A stretch of DNA of 64,000 nt from MFD01213-c1 sp963704405 (GCA_963704405.1 OY969903.1:2728001-2792000); one strand, 5' to 3'; shown: positions 1 to 8,528, counted from the first letter of the stretch. The notes: a model not told the origin generated them from the sequence alone. Numbers and translations: made by a program.

Positions 1-62
1 ATCATCGGCTGGCCCGTCTTGGAACGCAGTTCATTCACCAGCTTGGCAGTAATCTCGGCCAT
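1..62 (-). CDS. tsf: Elongation factor Ts, N-terminal fragment (cut by window edge)
   Basis: Only the first 20 codons are present. The gene reads leftward out of the window from an ATG at 60-62. The visible peptide starts MAEITAKLVNELRSKTGQPM, the conserved N-terminal helix of EF-Ts, the factor that recycles EF-Tu·GDP to EF-Tu·GTP during translation. It lies about 150 bp downstream of rpsB on the same strand, the classic rpsB-tsf operon order, which supports the call despite the short fragment. Confidence 0.9.
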   Translation of the reverse strand, partial: MAEITAKLVNELRSKTGQPM

Positions 63-212
63 GGAATCTCCAAATAACGTTGAGTGCTATGTTTTCAGTT
101 CAGAGTGCTCGATCTAAATCAGTCTATGTGCTGGTCCCCAGACGAAGCGAGTGCTGAGTATTTTTTGTACTCAGCACTCAGGACTTTCGGTTCAGCACAA
201 CAACGAAAGCGT

Positions 213-1070
213 TCATCCCGCGGCGACAGGCTCGGCAACTGCCGGTTCAACCGGAGCGGGCGCGCCGCCTTCATCAACGGCTGCTCCGCCGATCGCTTCC
301 GGGCGGCCTTCATCAGCGCGGAACGCCGATCGGGTGCTGCGGCGGCGCGGTTGCTGCTCCTCACCCTTGGTTTCCCCACGACCGGTTTTGCCTTCAATCA
401 CGCTGTCGGCCAATTCCTTCATGATGATCTCGATCGCCCGCATCGCGTCGTCATTTCCAGGGACCGGCAGATCGATCAGATCCGGGTCGCTGTCGGTGTC
501 GATCAAGGCGATGGTGGGAACGCCAAGCTTCTTGGCTTCCTTCACGGCGATGTGTTCGCGGCGGGTGTCGATGATGAACATCACACCGGGCATGCGTTCC
601 ATCTTGCGGATGCCTTCAAGGTTGGCCTTGATCTTGGTCATCTCGCGGAGAAGGGTGGACTTCATTTTCTTGGAATACGTTTCGATCTGACCGGAAGCAA
701 AAAGTTTTTCGAGTTCTTCCAGGCGGTTCAGGCGGGCGCGAATGGTCCGGAAGTTGGTGAGCGTGCCGCCCAGCCAGCGCTCCGAAACATAGTGCATGCC
801 GCAGCGCTTGGCTTCTTCTTCGATGGCAAAGCGGGCCTGCCGCTTGGTGCCGACGAAGAGGACGTCTTTGCCGGAAGCGATGGTGTTCTGGATCAGCTTC
901 TTGGCGCGGACGAGGCCTTTGATGGTTTCCTTCACATCAATGATGTGAATCATGTTGCGCTTGCCGTGAATGTACGGTTCCATCTTGGGATTCCATCGCG
1001 ATACGCGATGACCAAAATGAACGCCGGCATCGACCAGCGCTTTGACGAGTTCTGCTTGAGACTGTGCCAT
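213..1070 (-). CDS. rpsB: 30S ribosomal protein S2
   Basis: A 285-residue S2, needed late in small-subunit assembly. Family blocks are clear: LVDAGVHFGHRVSRWNPKM near the start, MIHIIDVKETIKGL, LFVGTKRQA, ERWLGGTLTNFRTI, and PTIALIDTDSDPDLIDLPVPG. I chose the ATG at 1068-1070, because a GGAG sits 6-7 nt upstream; an in-frame start 27 codons further up adds an unrelated peptide. After the S2 fold there is a roughly 45-residue tail rich in Arg, Ala, Pro and Glu that looks disordered; extended tails are common in planctomycete S2. The gene leads the rpsB-tsf operon. Confidence 0.97.
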   Translation of the reverse strand: MAQSQAELVKALVDAGVHFGHRVSRWNPKMEPYIHGKRNMIHIIDVKETIKGLVRAKKLIQNTIASGKDVLFVGTKRQARFAIEEEAKRCGMHYVSERWLGGTLTNFRTIRARLNRLEELEKLFASGQIETYSKKMKSTLLREMTKIKANLEGIRKMERMPGVMFIIDTRREHIAVKEAKKLGVPTIALIDTDSDPDLIDLPVPGNDDAMRAIEIIMKELADSVIEGKTGRGETKGEEQQPRRRSTRSAFRADEGRPEAIGGAAVDEGGAPAPVEPAVAEPVAAG

Positions 1071-1432
1071 GACAAACTCCGATTTATCAACCGTCTGGGG
1101 TTCTATTTTCCTGATCCCAGGGTTGTCAGCCGATGCGAAACCACCGGCCAAGTCGCCGGTTTCGCCATGAGGCTTGTTTAGGGACGAAATTGTAAAACAA
1201 AGACCCGCGGCAATTCTCGCTGGAGCGCTTACGTTCTCTCAACAGACCGACGCGGGAGGCCCTTGGCAGGCCAAGACCAAAGACTGTATCTCGACTAAGG
1301 ATCGGTTGCAAGTGTGTTTACGTCAAGTTTAAACCGGCGGCGAATCGGAGGTAAAAGACCTGCCACTGTATATTTATCTCGTTTGTACAGGAGAATAGCT
1401 AAAAGATGACCTGAAAGACGTGAACCTGAAAA
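1071..1432. other. Intergenic region upstream of rpsB
   Basis: No convincing gene is present in these 362 bases. They hold the rpsB leader and promoter region and the 3' flank of the amidohydrolase gene. A small inverted repeat (CTTGG/CCAAG) lies near 1262-1275. I see no recognisable S2-type autoregulatory structure by eye. Confidence 0.5.
1283..1311 (-). promoter_or_regulatory. Candidate sigma-70-type promoter for rpsB
   Basis: On the minus strand, TTGCAA (1306-1311) and TACAGT (1283-1288) are separated by exactly 17 nt. Each hexamer matches the consensus at four of six positions. This would give an rpsB leader of about 200 nt. The assignment rests only on hexamer similarity and position. 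Confidence 0.3.
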
Positions 1433-2311
1433 TCACCCAAGCCCCAGCAAGGCCAGCGCATCCCGTTCCACAATCCCCCGAAGCGCCTCCCGCGGAACCA
1501 CCGGCAGGTTCGTCCCCTGTGCAATCTGATTGATGCTGTACAGCGCCTCAATGCACTCCGTCGCGCTGGTGTACGGAAAGTCACTGCCGAAAAGCAGTTT
1601 ATCAATCACCTGGTTCTGATGCGCCGAAATCAAGGCCCCATACGCCGGCCACGTGCGCGACAGCAGGCCGCTCACATCCGCGAACACATTCTGATGTTTC
1701 CCCAGCAGGCAGATCGTTTCATCAATCCACGGCTGACCCAGCTGGGCGATGATGATCGGCAGCCGCGGGAAGTTGCGAGCGACTTCATCAAGGAGGTACG
1801 GGCGGGCAAATTCGAGTTTGCTTTGTTCGGTGAATTGCCCGGCGGGGTGCACCAGCATCGGCATCCCCAGCCGCTCCGCCTCCGCATAAACCCGCATAGC
1901 GCGGCTGTCTGATGGATGAAAATCCTGATTCGCCGGTGAAATCGTCAAACCCCGCAGACGCAGAACCGTCTTGGCCAGCCCCACCTCTTCAACAGCGTTC
2001 TTTTCAGTTGGATCGATGCCCGCAAAGCCGATCAGCTTTTGCGGGAACCGGTTGACATAATCCGACACATACTGGTTAGGAATCTCCGCCTGCAGATAGC
2101 GGCTCTTAAACCCCAGCACAAACGACTTGTCCACCGTCGCGCTCTGGGCCCAGTGATGATCCGGGTCGGCGGCCGGAACCGTGCGCCACGATGTTCGCTG
2201 CGGGGAAAAACGGGTCGCGCGCTGCCTGGCGGGGCGATGCATTTCGCCGAGATCCAGTTGCCCGAGCTGGTCGGGCGACTGCCAGATATGGGTATGACAA
2301 TCAACGATCAT
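1433..2311 (-). CDS. Amidohydrolase-2 family metal-dependent hydrolase
   Basis: A 292-residue TIM-barrel hydrolase related to the ACMSD/PF04909 group, which decarboxylates or hydrolyses small carboxylates and lactones using one divalent metal. The product starts MIVDCHTHIW, carrying the HxH metal motif at residues 6 and 8. Further family signatures are LIGFAGIDPTEKNAVEE, PMLVHPAG (metal-binding His), VFADVSGL, and LLFGSDFPY with the catalytic Asp near the C-terminus. I prefer the ATG at 2309-2311, since the upstream extension has no family similarity. It stands alone between rpsB and an insertion sequence, so context gives no substrate clue. Confidence 0.85.
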   Translation of the reverse strand: MIVDCHTHIWQSPDQLGQLDLGEMHRPARQRATRFSPQRTSWRTVPAADPDHHWAQSATVDKSFVLGFKSRYLQAEIPNQYVSDYVNRFPQKLIGFAGIDPTEKNAVEEVGLAKTVLRLRGLTISPANQDFHPSDSRAMRVYAEAERLGMPMLVHPAGQFTEQSKLEFARPYLLDEVARNFPRLPIIIAQLGQPWIDETICLLGKHQNVFADVSGLLSRTWPAYGALISAHQNQVIDKLLFGSDFPYTSATECIEALYSINQIAQGTNLPVVPREALRGIVERDALALLGLG

Positions 2312-2690
2312 AAAGTTCGCGGGGTATGCCGCACTGAGCCGACAGGCCCGAACAACCAGCGCGGCCCGGGTCATCCCTGACAACGGGAACGGTCAACGGC
2401 GCCTCAATCTAAAATCGGTCCGATAGCGCCACGCAGTCTATCCATTTTCCACGCGGGGTCAAAAATCGAGTGTAATTGAATGAATCGGTCTATCTTGCAC
2501 CAGCAGCGAGGCTCCCCTCGGGCCTTGGATGTGAACCCGCCCCGATTGCGTTGACTTGCTCCCCATTTGCAGGGATTTATCCTTTGGCCCGTGTTCTTCT
2601 CCTGAACAGTCATACCTGCCACAAAAAATCCCCAAAAATATCAAAATTTTTATCGTTCTAATACAAGTTATTTACAATAAATGTCTTATA
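2312..2690. other. Intergenic region between amidohydrolase and IS630 element
   Basis: I see no gene. The short ORFs here have no family features and overlap on both strands. The right half (about 2620-2690) is strikingly AT-rich compared with its surroundings and ends in the TA dinucleotide at 2689-2690 that flanks the insertion sequence. Confidence 0.5.
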
Positions 2691-2705
2691 CGCTTTCCAA
2701 AAAAT

Positions 2706-2740
2706 AAATGCGCGCCCGGCTACCCTGGTGGCGCGCATTT
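2706..2740. repeat. Subterminal hairpin inside the left end of the IS630 element
   Basis: AAATGCGCGCC (2706-2716) and GGCGCGCATTT (2730-2740) form a perfect 11-bp stem with a 13-nt loop, just inside the left inverted repeat and about 45 nt before the transposase start. It could attenuate transcription entering from the neighbouring gene or act as a transposase-binding site. The role is inferred; the structure is directly visible. Confidence 0.7.
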
Positions 2741-2783
2741 GATTTGATTATGGCATGATGGAACCTGACAAGGAGGTCGCATC

Positions 2784-3829
2784 ATGCGTGTCAAGGCATT
2801 TGATACTTCCGATCAACTTCGTGACCAGGCCCGAAAGCAGGATGATCCGTTGCTGACCATCCGGCTTCTCGGCGTGGCAATGGCAATGGAGGGCAAGACG
2901 GCGCCTGAAGTGGCGGCGTCCATCGGTTATAGCCGTCGTGCGGTGCAGGAATGGGTGCGGTGGTACAACGCCCAGGGAATCGAAGGTCTACGCGATGCTC
3001 CGGGCCGGGGTCGCAAGCCGCCGCTTGTGGAAGAAGAAGTGAAACGGTTTTGCCGGCGTCTGGACGCCGAGCCTCGTGCCCAGGATGGCGTGTGCGCGCT
3101 GCGTGGGCGGGACGTGCAGCGCATCCTGCATGAAGAGTTCGGCAAGGTTCGTTCGTTGTCGGGGACCTATTCTATTCTGCATCGTCTGGGGTACAACGAC
3201 CTGATGCCCCGTCCCCGGCATCAGAGCGCCGATCCGGCGGCGCAGGAGGCCTTTAAAAAAAGTTGCCGGCACTGATCGAGCGTGTTCGCCGGGAACATCC
3301 GGACAAGAAGGTCGAGGTCTGGTTCCAGGATGAAGCGCGTTTTGGCCAGCAGGGGACGCTGACGCGGGTGTGGGCGCCGGTGGGATCGCGTCCGCGGGCG
3401 GTGAGGCAAACGCAGTACGATTATTTATATGTGCTGGGCGCCTGTTGTCCTTCGACGGGCCAGACGGTGGGACTGCTCTCGCCTCATCTCAACACCGGGG
3501 TGATGAACGTGTTCTTCGAGCAGTTCGTCAAGGAGGTTGATCCCCAGATTCATGTCGTGCTGATCTGGGACGGGGCGGGATACCACAAGTCGAGCGAGTT
3601 GAAGTTGCCGGCGAACGTGACGGCGATTCCGCTTCCGCCTTACTCACCGGAACTGAACCCCATGGAGAATCTCTGGCACTATCTGCGGAGTCATTACTGG
3701 TCCAATCGAGCGTACAAGGACTACGACGCATTACGCCAAGCCGGCTGCGATGCGTGGCAGAGGACATGTCTCGACGCCGAACGAGTCAAAACCGTTTGTG
3801 GAGCAAGTTACACGCTGGAGCGCAGATGA
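2784..3829 (+). CDS. IS630-type DDE transposase made by -1 frameshifting
   Basis: Two overlapping frames form one transposase of about 348 residues. Frame 1 (2784-3275) holds the N-terminal helix-turn-helix, including TAPEVAASIGYSRRAVQEW. Frame 2 (to 3829) holds the DDE catalytic domain: VEVWFQDEARFGQQ (first Asp), VVLIWDGAGYHKS (second Asp), PPYSPELNPMENLWHY (Glu). They join at a run of seven A (3255-3261). A -1 slip on AAA there gives FKKKLPALIERV, continuous with the family sequence. Known IS630 elements use the same device, so I read this as programmed recoding, not mutation. Confidence 0.88.
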
Positions 3830-3853
3830 TTTTTGGAAAGCGTATTACAATAA

Positions 3854-3878
3854 AATAGTATTGTTAGCGAATACTATT
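3854..3878. repeat. AT-rich inverted repeat just outside the IS right end
   Basis: AATAGTATT (3854-3862) and AATACTATT (3870-3878) form a perfect 9-bp stem with loop GTTAGCG. It sits between the insertion sequence and the 3' end of prfB. The low GC content and lack of a clean T-tract argue against a strong intrinsic terminator. Confidence 0.45.
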
Positions 3879-3938
3879 GAATTAGCTCAAAATGTTCGGA
3901 AATGTTCAAATCGCCCCAGTCCAGGGAGGTTGCCCCCG

Positions 3939-5055
3939 TTACTTTTTATCCCGTTTGCGGCGGCGGAGTTCCGCATCTACAAATTCGTCCAGTTCCCCCC
4001 GATCCAGCACGCTCTCTACATTGGTCGTCTCGACGCCGGTCCGCACGTCCTTCACGCGCCGGTCATCTAACACGTAATTGCGAATCTGGCTGCCGAAACT
4101 GTTGGCCTTCACATCGCCGACGGCTTGCTTCAGTTCCTCATCCCGCCGAGCCTGTTCCAGCGCTTCGAGCTTGCTCATCAGTATGTTCATCGCCACGCGC
4201 TTGTTCTGCTGCTGGCTGCGCTCCACGGAGCACGTGATCGTGATGCCCGAGGGCTTATGGGTGATGCGAACGGCGCTGGCAACCTTATTTACATTCTGCC
4301 CGCCCGGCCCGCTGGCGCGGACGAAAGCGACGATCTCCAGATCATCATCCGGAATCTCAATATCGCTGTCCGCTTCATCAAACTCCGGAACCACTGTGAC
4401 CGAGGCGAAGCTCGTCTGGCGTTTGTTCTGCGCATTGAACGGGCTTGGCCGCACCAGCCGATGCACGCCCGCCTCCGCTCGGAGATAGCCGAAGACATAC
4501 GGACCTTTCACGTGCAGAGTGACGCTCTTGATCCCCGCCTGTTCCCCTTCCTGCCGATCTACTTCACTGACATCCCACCCGCGGCGTTCGAACCAGTAGA
4601 GGTACATGCGCAGGAGCATCTCGGACCAGTCCTGCGCTTCCGTGCCCCCGGCACCGGCCTGAATCGTGAAGAAGCCGTTGCGGGCGTCATTCGCGCCATC
4701 AAGCAGCGACTGAATTTCAACCTTCTCGCCCTTTTTTTCCAGCTCTGCCAGCATCCGGTCCGCTTCATCCATCGCGCTTGCGTCGCCGGCTTCCTGGGCC
4801 AATTCAAACATCGCCTTCACATCATCAATGCCGGCGAAAAGCTCCTCGATCGGATCGACGATCGCCTTGACGGCCTTCATTTCCGTGACGATCCCCTTGG
4901 CCGATTCCGGCTTGTCCCAGAAGCCCGGCTCGCCCATCTTGGCTTCAAGCTCTTTTCTGCGGTTCTGGTTTTTGGGGAAGTCAAAGAGAGTCCCGGATCG
5001 CAATGATCCGGGATGAAAGGTCTTGGATGGAGTGAGAAAGGTTGTCATGAATCAT
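3939..5055 (-). CDS. prfB: Peptide chain release factor 2, with programmed +1 frameshift
   Basis: RF2 recognises UGA and UAA stop codons and triggers peptide release. The body carries the SPF anticodon-like motif (RPSPF) and the catalytic GGQ (ASGPGGQNVNKV). The true start is the ATG at 5053-5055. It opens a 24-codon frame ending in the in-frame stop TGA at 4981-4983, preceded by CTT, giving the slippery site CTT-TGA-C. A +1 shift there joins SRIIAIRDSL to DFPKNQNRRKELEAKM, reproducing the conserved RF2 N-terminus, for about 371 residues. The ATG at 5046-5048 lies in the downstream frame and codes a non-homologous N-terminus, so it is rejected. This is the classical RF2 autoregulation: low RF2 favours the shift. 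Confidence 0.95.
4980..5013 (-). promoter_or_regulatory. prfB recoding site with upstream hairpin
   Basis: The heptamer CTTTGAC lies at 4980-4986 on the minus strand. Four nucleotides before its CTT ends a perfect 9-bp stem: TCCCGGATC and GATCCGGGA (5005-5013 and 4991-4999) with a 5-nt loop. In Escherichia coli the stimulator is an AGGGGG Shine-Dalgarno-like element three bases before CTT. Here only a weak GGGA is present, and it is folded into the hairpin. Whether the hairpin replaces or masks that stimulator is inference. Confidence 0.85.
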
Positions 5056-5112
5056 GGTGAAGCAAGGGTAGTATGCAGGAGGATGGTTTGCAAACCGTTC
5101 GCTCAGCCGCTT

Positions 5113-5646
5113 TTAATCCTCGGCGTGATCCAGCACCGGAATGCTCACGCCCCTGGGCGTCGGTGTCGCTGCTTCGGCGTTCAGGATCGGGACGTCATCC
5201 AGAACGCGCACCATCGCAATCTCGTCGCAGTTTTCGTTCTTGGGGCATTTGATGCAATCGGTCCACACCTTAAGTGGAAGCGACTCTTTTTCGACGACTT
5301 CAAAGCCGAGCCGGGCAAAGAATCGCTGCTCGTAGGTAAGGCTCATGAGCTTGCGGATGTGCAGTCGCCGCGCATCGGCGATGCACCATTTGACCAGGTC
5401 CGAGCCGATGCCCTGGCCGCGATAGTTATCGTCGACGGCGAGCGATCGAACCTCCGCCAGATCCGCCCAGATAATTGCCAGCGCCGCGCAGCCGACCACT
5501 TTGCCGTCCATCTCATACACCGCAAAATCGCGCAGGTTCTCATACAGCTCGGCAAAGCTCTTAAAGAGCATCTTCCCCAGCTCGGCGTGGCTGTTGATCA
5601 CCTCCTGAATGCGAGGCACGTCGTGAATAGTGGCGGCGCGGATCAT
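5113..5646 (-). CDS. ArgA-like GNAT N-acetyltransferase
   Basis: A 177-residue GNAT enzyme. It resembles the stand-alone GNAT-only form of N-acetylglutamate synthase, which acetylates glutamate from acetyl-CoA in the first step of arginine synthesis. The acetyl-CoA loop is seen as VRSLAVDDNYRGQGIGSDLV (about residues 68-87), followed by FFARLGFEVVEKESLPLKVW and the Cys-containing tail KCPKNENCDEIAMV that is typical of this subgroup. The tail to 177 is Pro/Ala-rich. It lies 57 bp upstream of prfB on the same strand, so the two may be cotranscribed. A general GNAT of other specificity cannot be excluded. Confidence 0.8.
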   Translation of the reverse strand: MIRAATIHDVPRIQEVINSHAELGKMLFKSFAELYENLRDFAVYEMDGKVVGCAALAIIWADLAEVRSLAVDDNYRGQGIGSDLVKWCIADARRLHIRKLMSLTYEQRFFARLGFEVVEKESLPLKVWTDCIKCPKNENCDEIAMVRVLDDVPILNAEAATPTPRGVSIPVLDHAED

Positions 5647-5700
5647 TAGTTTCCGGAATTATAGCATCTTTCGGCTGAAGCGTCCGATTGTAAGGGTCCA

Positions 5701-5768
5701 TTATCAGTCGCCCGTTGTCCGTTGCTGGCGGATATCACCTTTAGCAACAGATAACAGACCACTGACAA
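5701..5768. repeat. Interspersed inverted repeat, family B (copy 1)
   Basis: Arms at 5701-5726 and 5743-5768 are inverted copies matching at about 20 of 26 positions; they are built from reiterated TTGTCCGTTG/CAACAGATAACAG words. A related partial copy lies at 32531-32612. This resembles the short dispersed 'GTCAGTTGTCCGTTGTC' palindromes seen between genes in many environmental bacteria. It fills the gap between the GNAT and RidA genes. Confidence 0.65.
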
Positions 5769-5777
5769 TCGACATTT

Positions 5778-6239
5778 TTACAGGCATTCAAACGTGAATT
5801 CGATCTCGACACTCGCATCCATTGGCAGCGTATTTACGCCGACGGCGGCGCGAACGTGTTTCCCCGGTTCCCCGAATATCTCAAGCAGAAGATCGCTCGC
5901 GCCGTTGGCGACCTGTGGCTGTTGGGTGAAGGCAGTGTCGCTGGAAATGAATGCGCCAATGCGGACAACGCCGACGAGGTCGTCGATGGTTCCTTGCGTC
6001 GTCCGGACCGCAGCCAACGCGTTGATAACGCATTGGGCGGCGGCTTGTTTGGCCTGATCGATCGACGTGCGCGAGGGAACCTGGCCAACGGCGAGAAGCC
6101 TGCCGTCCTTCATCGGAAGCTGACCAGAGACGAACAAAAGATTGCCGACGCGTTTGACCGGAATGTAGGAGCCAAAAGTGGCCGCGACGGTGGGAAGCAC
6201 AATCGAAAGCTCGCGAAGGCGGTCGGTGAGCGTTGGCAT
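5778..6239 (-). CDS. RidA/YjgF/UK114 family protein
   Basis: A 153-residue member of the long RidA subgroup. RidA proteins hydrolyse reactive enamine/imine intermediates made by PLP enzymes; related subgroups have unknown substrates. Signatures are VKRVGNLLFVSGQLPMKDG near residue 40, ALAAVRTTQGTIDDLVGVVR, and the C-terminal HVRAAVGVNTLPMDASVEIE, in which the conserved Arg is retained. I use the ATG at 6237-6239; a GTG ten codons upstream is possible, and neither has a clear ribosome-binding site. It follows the seven-gene run to its right but is separated by about 170 bp. Confidence 0.85.
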   Translation of the reverse strand: MPTLTDRLRELSIVLPTVAATFGSYIPVKRVGNLLFVSGQLPMKDGRLLAVGQVPSRTSIDQAKQAAAQCVINALAAVRTTQGTIDDLVGVVRIGAFISSDTAFTQQPQVANGASDLLLEIFGEPGKHVRAAVGVNTLPMDASVEIEFTFECL

Positions 6240-6411
6240 GACGCCGATGTTACAAACCTTGGCCGCCACGCGGCAACAGAAGACTGTAACAGTCAGGAAT
6301 CACAACTTGATCGATCCACGGCCAAAGCATCCTCAGGAATATCTCTCCCCAAAAATACATTAACGCAAATCCTCTGCATGTCTTACCTTGGCGGCCTCAG
6401 CGTCTTGGCGT

Positions 6412-7626
6412 TCACTTTCCACCCCGCGAATCAAGATAGACCTTCAAATCAGAATCAATCGTTTCCCAGGTAATTCCCTTTGCCTGCCACGCAAACACCC
6501 GATGCACCAACTTATTCCGATGCCGGCAAAAATTATCCAGCGAAACCAAACTATGCCCCACATCCAGTTTCGCCCGATACCCCGTCTGCCCACTCTGAAA
6601 CTCCGCGAAACCTCGATTTGACGCCCAATCGACCGCGGCTTCCCACAGCTGAAAATATAAAAATGCATTTTCGAGCGCGTAATCGATCCCAATGAACTTG
6701 TTGATGACGCGTTTTCCGCAATCGAAGCACAGCATGAAGGCAACCAGCCGCCCGTCGTCCTTCCGCCGGATCATCACGAAATGTGAAGTCGGTTCGGCGG
6801 CGATCAAATCAAAAAACTTCCGGTTCAGCTTTTCGAACTTCGTTCGCCCTTTCAGATACGTCTGCCAGAAAATCGGGAAAATCTCGTCGAGGACCTTTGC
6901 CTCCGGAAATTGAATCACGCTGGCATCGGTCGCCACCGTTTCCTTCCCCCGCCGAAGTTTCTTTTTAAGGTTGTGGCGGTGCGACCCCTTGAGCGATTTG
7001 AGATACGGTTCAAAACCGCCCGCCGGCAATTCCATGCGTGTTCCGGGAAAACTCGTGACACGGAACAGCCCCGTTGATTCGGCCATTCCCTCCGGCGATC
7101 CAAGCACTTCGGCGTCGGCCTGGATAAAGTCTTTCCAGACGATCATCGACGCCTTTGTCTGCTTCGCACGGGCATTCAGCGCATCCTGGATGGAGGTCGC
7201 CACTTCTGCCAATGTGACATCCGGGACCAATCCCACGCTGCCCTCATCCGAGCAGGGCGATCCCAAAAACAAAGTTCGCTGATACCTCAAAACCCGCAAA
7301 AACTTCCCGACAAATCTCACCAGGCCTGCCACCTTCTCCGGCGCAATGATATCCAGCGGCACATCCATTAAAAATGCCGGCGCAATCCCCACCATCTCGC
7401 CATCTCGCTCGATCAGCGCATAAGAAAAGGCAAACTGATCTTCAATCCCGCACTTCTCCATCGCCGCATACCACCATCGCCCCTCCAGCGGCGGCGGAAA
7501 GCACGCATCCCATAATGCAACCGGAATGTCGTCAACCGAATTCACCCATCGAACTTGAAACACACCACCCTGTGATACGGGCTTTGGGCCCTTGCCGGTT
7601 GCTTCCAGATTCAAAGGGCCGTCCAT
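6412..7626 (-). CDS. FemX/BioF2-like GNAT-fold acyltransferase
   Basis: A 404-residue protein with two GNAT-like halves, resembling PF13480 and COG3146-type 'peptidoglycan recognition/FemX' proteins. Relatives include FemABX, which transfer amino acids from aminoacyl-tRNA to cell-wall precursors. Visible blocks are FEPYLKSLKGSHRHNLKKKL (about residue 210) and VAFMLCFDCGKRVINKFIGI followed by YFQLWEAAVDWASNRGFAEF, typical of this family. A GGAGGG lies upstream of GTG-ATG; I use the ATG at 7624-7626. It is the last gene of a minus-strand run, 39 bp after an SMR-like gene, which suggests work on a membrane-linked intermediate. The substrate is unknown. Confidence 0.75.
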   Translation of the reverse strand: MDGPLNLEATGKGPKPVSQGGVFQVRWVNSVDDIPVALWDACFPPPLEGRWWYAAMEKCGIEDQFAFSYALIERDGEMVGIAPAFLMDVPLDIIAPEKVAGLVRFVGKFLRVLRYQRTLFLGSPCSDEGSVGLVPDVTLAEVATSIQDALNARAKQTKASMIVWKDFIQADAEVLGSPEGMAESTGLFRVTSFPGTRMELPAGGFEPYLKSLKGSHRHNLKKKLRRGKETVATDASVIQFPEAKVLDEIFPIFWQTYLKGRTKFEKLNRKFFDLIAAEPTSHFVMIRRKDDGRLVAFMLCFDCGKRVINKFIGIDYALENAFLYFQLWEAAVDWASNRGFAEFQSGQTGYRAKLDVGHSLVSLDNFCRHRNKLVHRVFAWQAKGITWETIDSDLKVYLDSRGGK

Positions 7627-7665
7627 CACTAAAAAACCCTCCAGCACGGTAACAATAAATACAAT

Positions 7666-8016
7666 TTAATTAAACGCGACTAAAACCGTTCCGCCGAGGA
7701 TGAAGCAGATCCCCATCCACCGCCGGGCAGAAACCTTTTCGCCCAAAAATATCCGGGCCAGGATCGTGACTACAACAAAGACCACGCTTCCGATCGGATG
7801 TGCGACGCTTACATCCAGAAAATACAGCGCCGCCGACCAGAACAATCCTTCAACGATAAACGCCAGCCACCCCAGAAAAATCCAATGTACGTTTGCCAGC
7901 ACTGTGCCGATCGGTCCGGTGACGCCGGCCGGTCGCCGGTCCGCGGCACGTTTGAACGCGAATTGCCCCAGCGCCTCAAAACACGTGCTGAACAGGATGA
8001 TGATTACACCGATCAT
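7666..8016 (-). CDS. SMR/EamA-like small membrane protein (ArnF-like), second of a pair
   Basis: A 116-residue protein with four predicted membrane helices: MIGVIIILFSTCFEALGQF, WIFLGWLAFIVEGLFWSAAL, PIGSVVFVVVTILARIFLGE, and RRWMGICFILGGTVLVAF. Length and pattern fit the small multidrug resistance/DMT superfamily, whose paired members ArnE and ArnF flip undecaprenyl-phosphate-linked aminoarabinose. The first Met of the helix is used; a longer frame upstream merely overlaps the preceding gene. It starts 14 nt after the stop of a second SMR-like gene, and this heterodimer-like arrangement favours a lipid-substrate flippase. The substrate is unknown. Confidence 0.75.
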   Translation of the reverse strand: MIGVIIILFSTCFEALGQFAFKRAADRRPAGVTGPIGTVLANVHWIFLGWLAFIVEGLFWSAALYFLDVSVAHPIGSVVFVVVTILARIFLGEKVSARRWMGICFILGGTVLVAFN

Positions 8017-8030
8017 GCGGCCGGGCAGAT

Positions 8031-8488
8031 TCACGTTCCCCCTCCCTTCGGCGTCGTCCGATGCTCGGTTGATCCGACCAGAATAACACCCGCCAGGATC
8101 AGCAAAATCCCCGCTATGCGCCACGTCGAAAGATGCTCATGAAAAAAGATGGCCGCACACCCGCTGACGACGACATACGATAGCGCCGTAAACGGCTGGG
8201 CATAACTCAAATCCGCATTTCCCAGCACCCAAATCCAATTCCAAAACTGGCACAAAAAAAGCCCCAGCAATCCCCATGTCCGCGCTGATGCGCAAACCAC
8301 CGAACTTGATGCACAAACCACCGGACCTGATGAATAAAATCGACCAGGTGCGGCTCACGCGCAGCGCCCCCATACTTCACCATCAGCGCCTTCCACATCA
8401 ACTGCACAGGCGCATCCAGGATCACCGCGATGGCAAGCCCCATCCAAACTTTCCCGGGAACCCCCGGCGGACGCTGTCTGCGATCCAT
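8031..8488 (-). CDS. SMR/EamA-like small membrane protein (ArnE-like), frame broken by one base
   Basis: The first helix (MGLAIAVILDAPVQLMWKAL) reads in one frame. The remaining helices (WGLLGLFLCQFWNWIWVLG, FTALSYVVVSGCAAIFF, WRIAGILLILAGVILVG) read in another. A one-base deletion near 8280-8300 accounts for the switch. The break lies beside a 21-bp tandem duplication (GCAAACCACCGAACTTGAT-like units at about 8291-8332). Restored, it gives a four-helix protein of about 150 residues paired with the next gene. Given other single-base breaks in this window, an assembly error is more likely than decay, but a real pseudogene is possible. The start at 8488 is tentative. Confidence 0.6.
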
Positions 8489-8528
8489 TTCATCAGCATC
8501 CCCCGCGACCCCCGAACCCTTATCGCGA

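Larger units (their letters stand above)
2691..3842 (+). mobile_element. IS630-family insertion sequence
   Basis: A 1152-bp element bounded by inverted repeats. CGCTTTCCAAAAA at 2691-2703 is mirrored exactly by TTTTTGGAAAGCG at 3830-3842, and a TA dinucleotide lies immediately outside each end (2689-2690 and 3843-3844). Duplication of a TA target is the hallmark of the IS630/Tc1-mariner superfamily. It carries one transposase made from two overlapping frames. Both ends and the catalytic residues are intact, so the copy looks recent and potentially active. It inserted between two minus-strand genes without disrupting either. Confidence 0.9.

Noticed and set aside
84..1181. Long plus-strand ORF of 365 codons
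   Set aside because: It is antisense to rpsB, which is unmistakable on the minus strand; the product has no family features.
4125..5006. Plus-strand ORF of 293 codons
   Set aside because: Antisense shadow of prfB, a consequence of high GC at codon position three.
5046..5048. ATG as the start of prfB
   Set aside because: It lies in the post-shift frame and gives an N-terminus unlike RF2. The ATG at 5053-5055 plus the +1 shift reproduces the conserved sequence.
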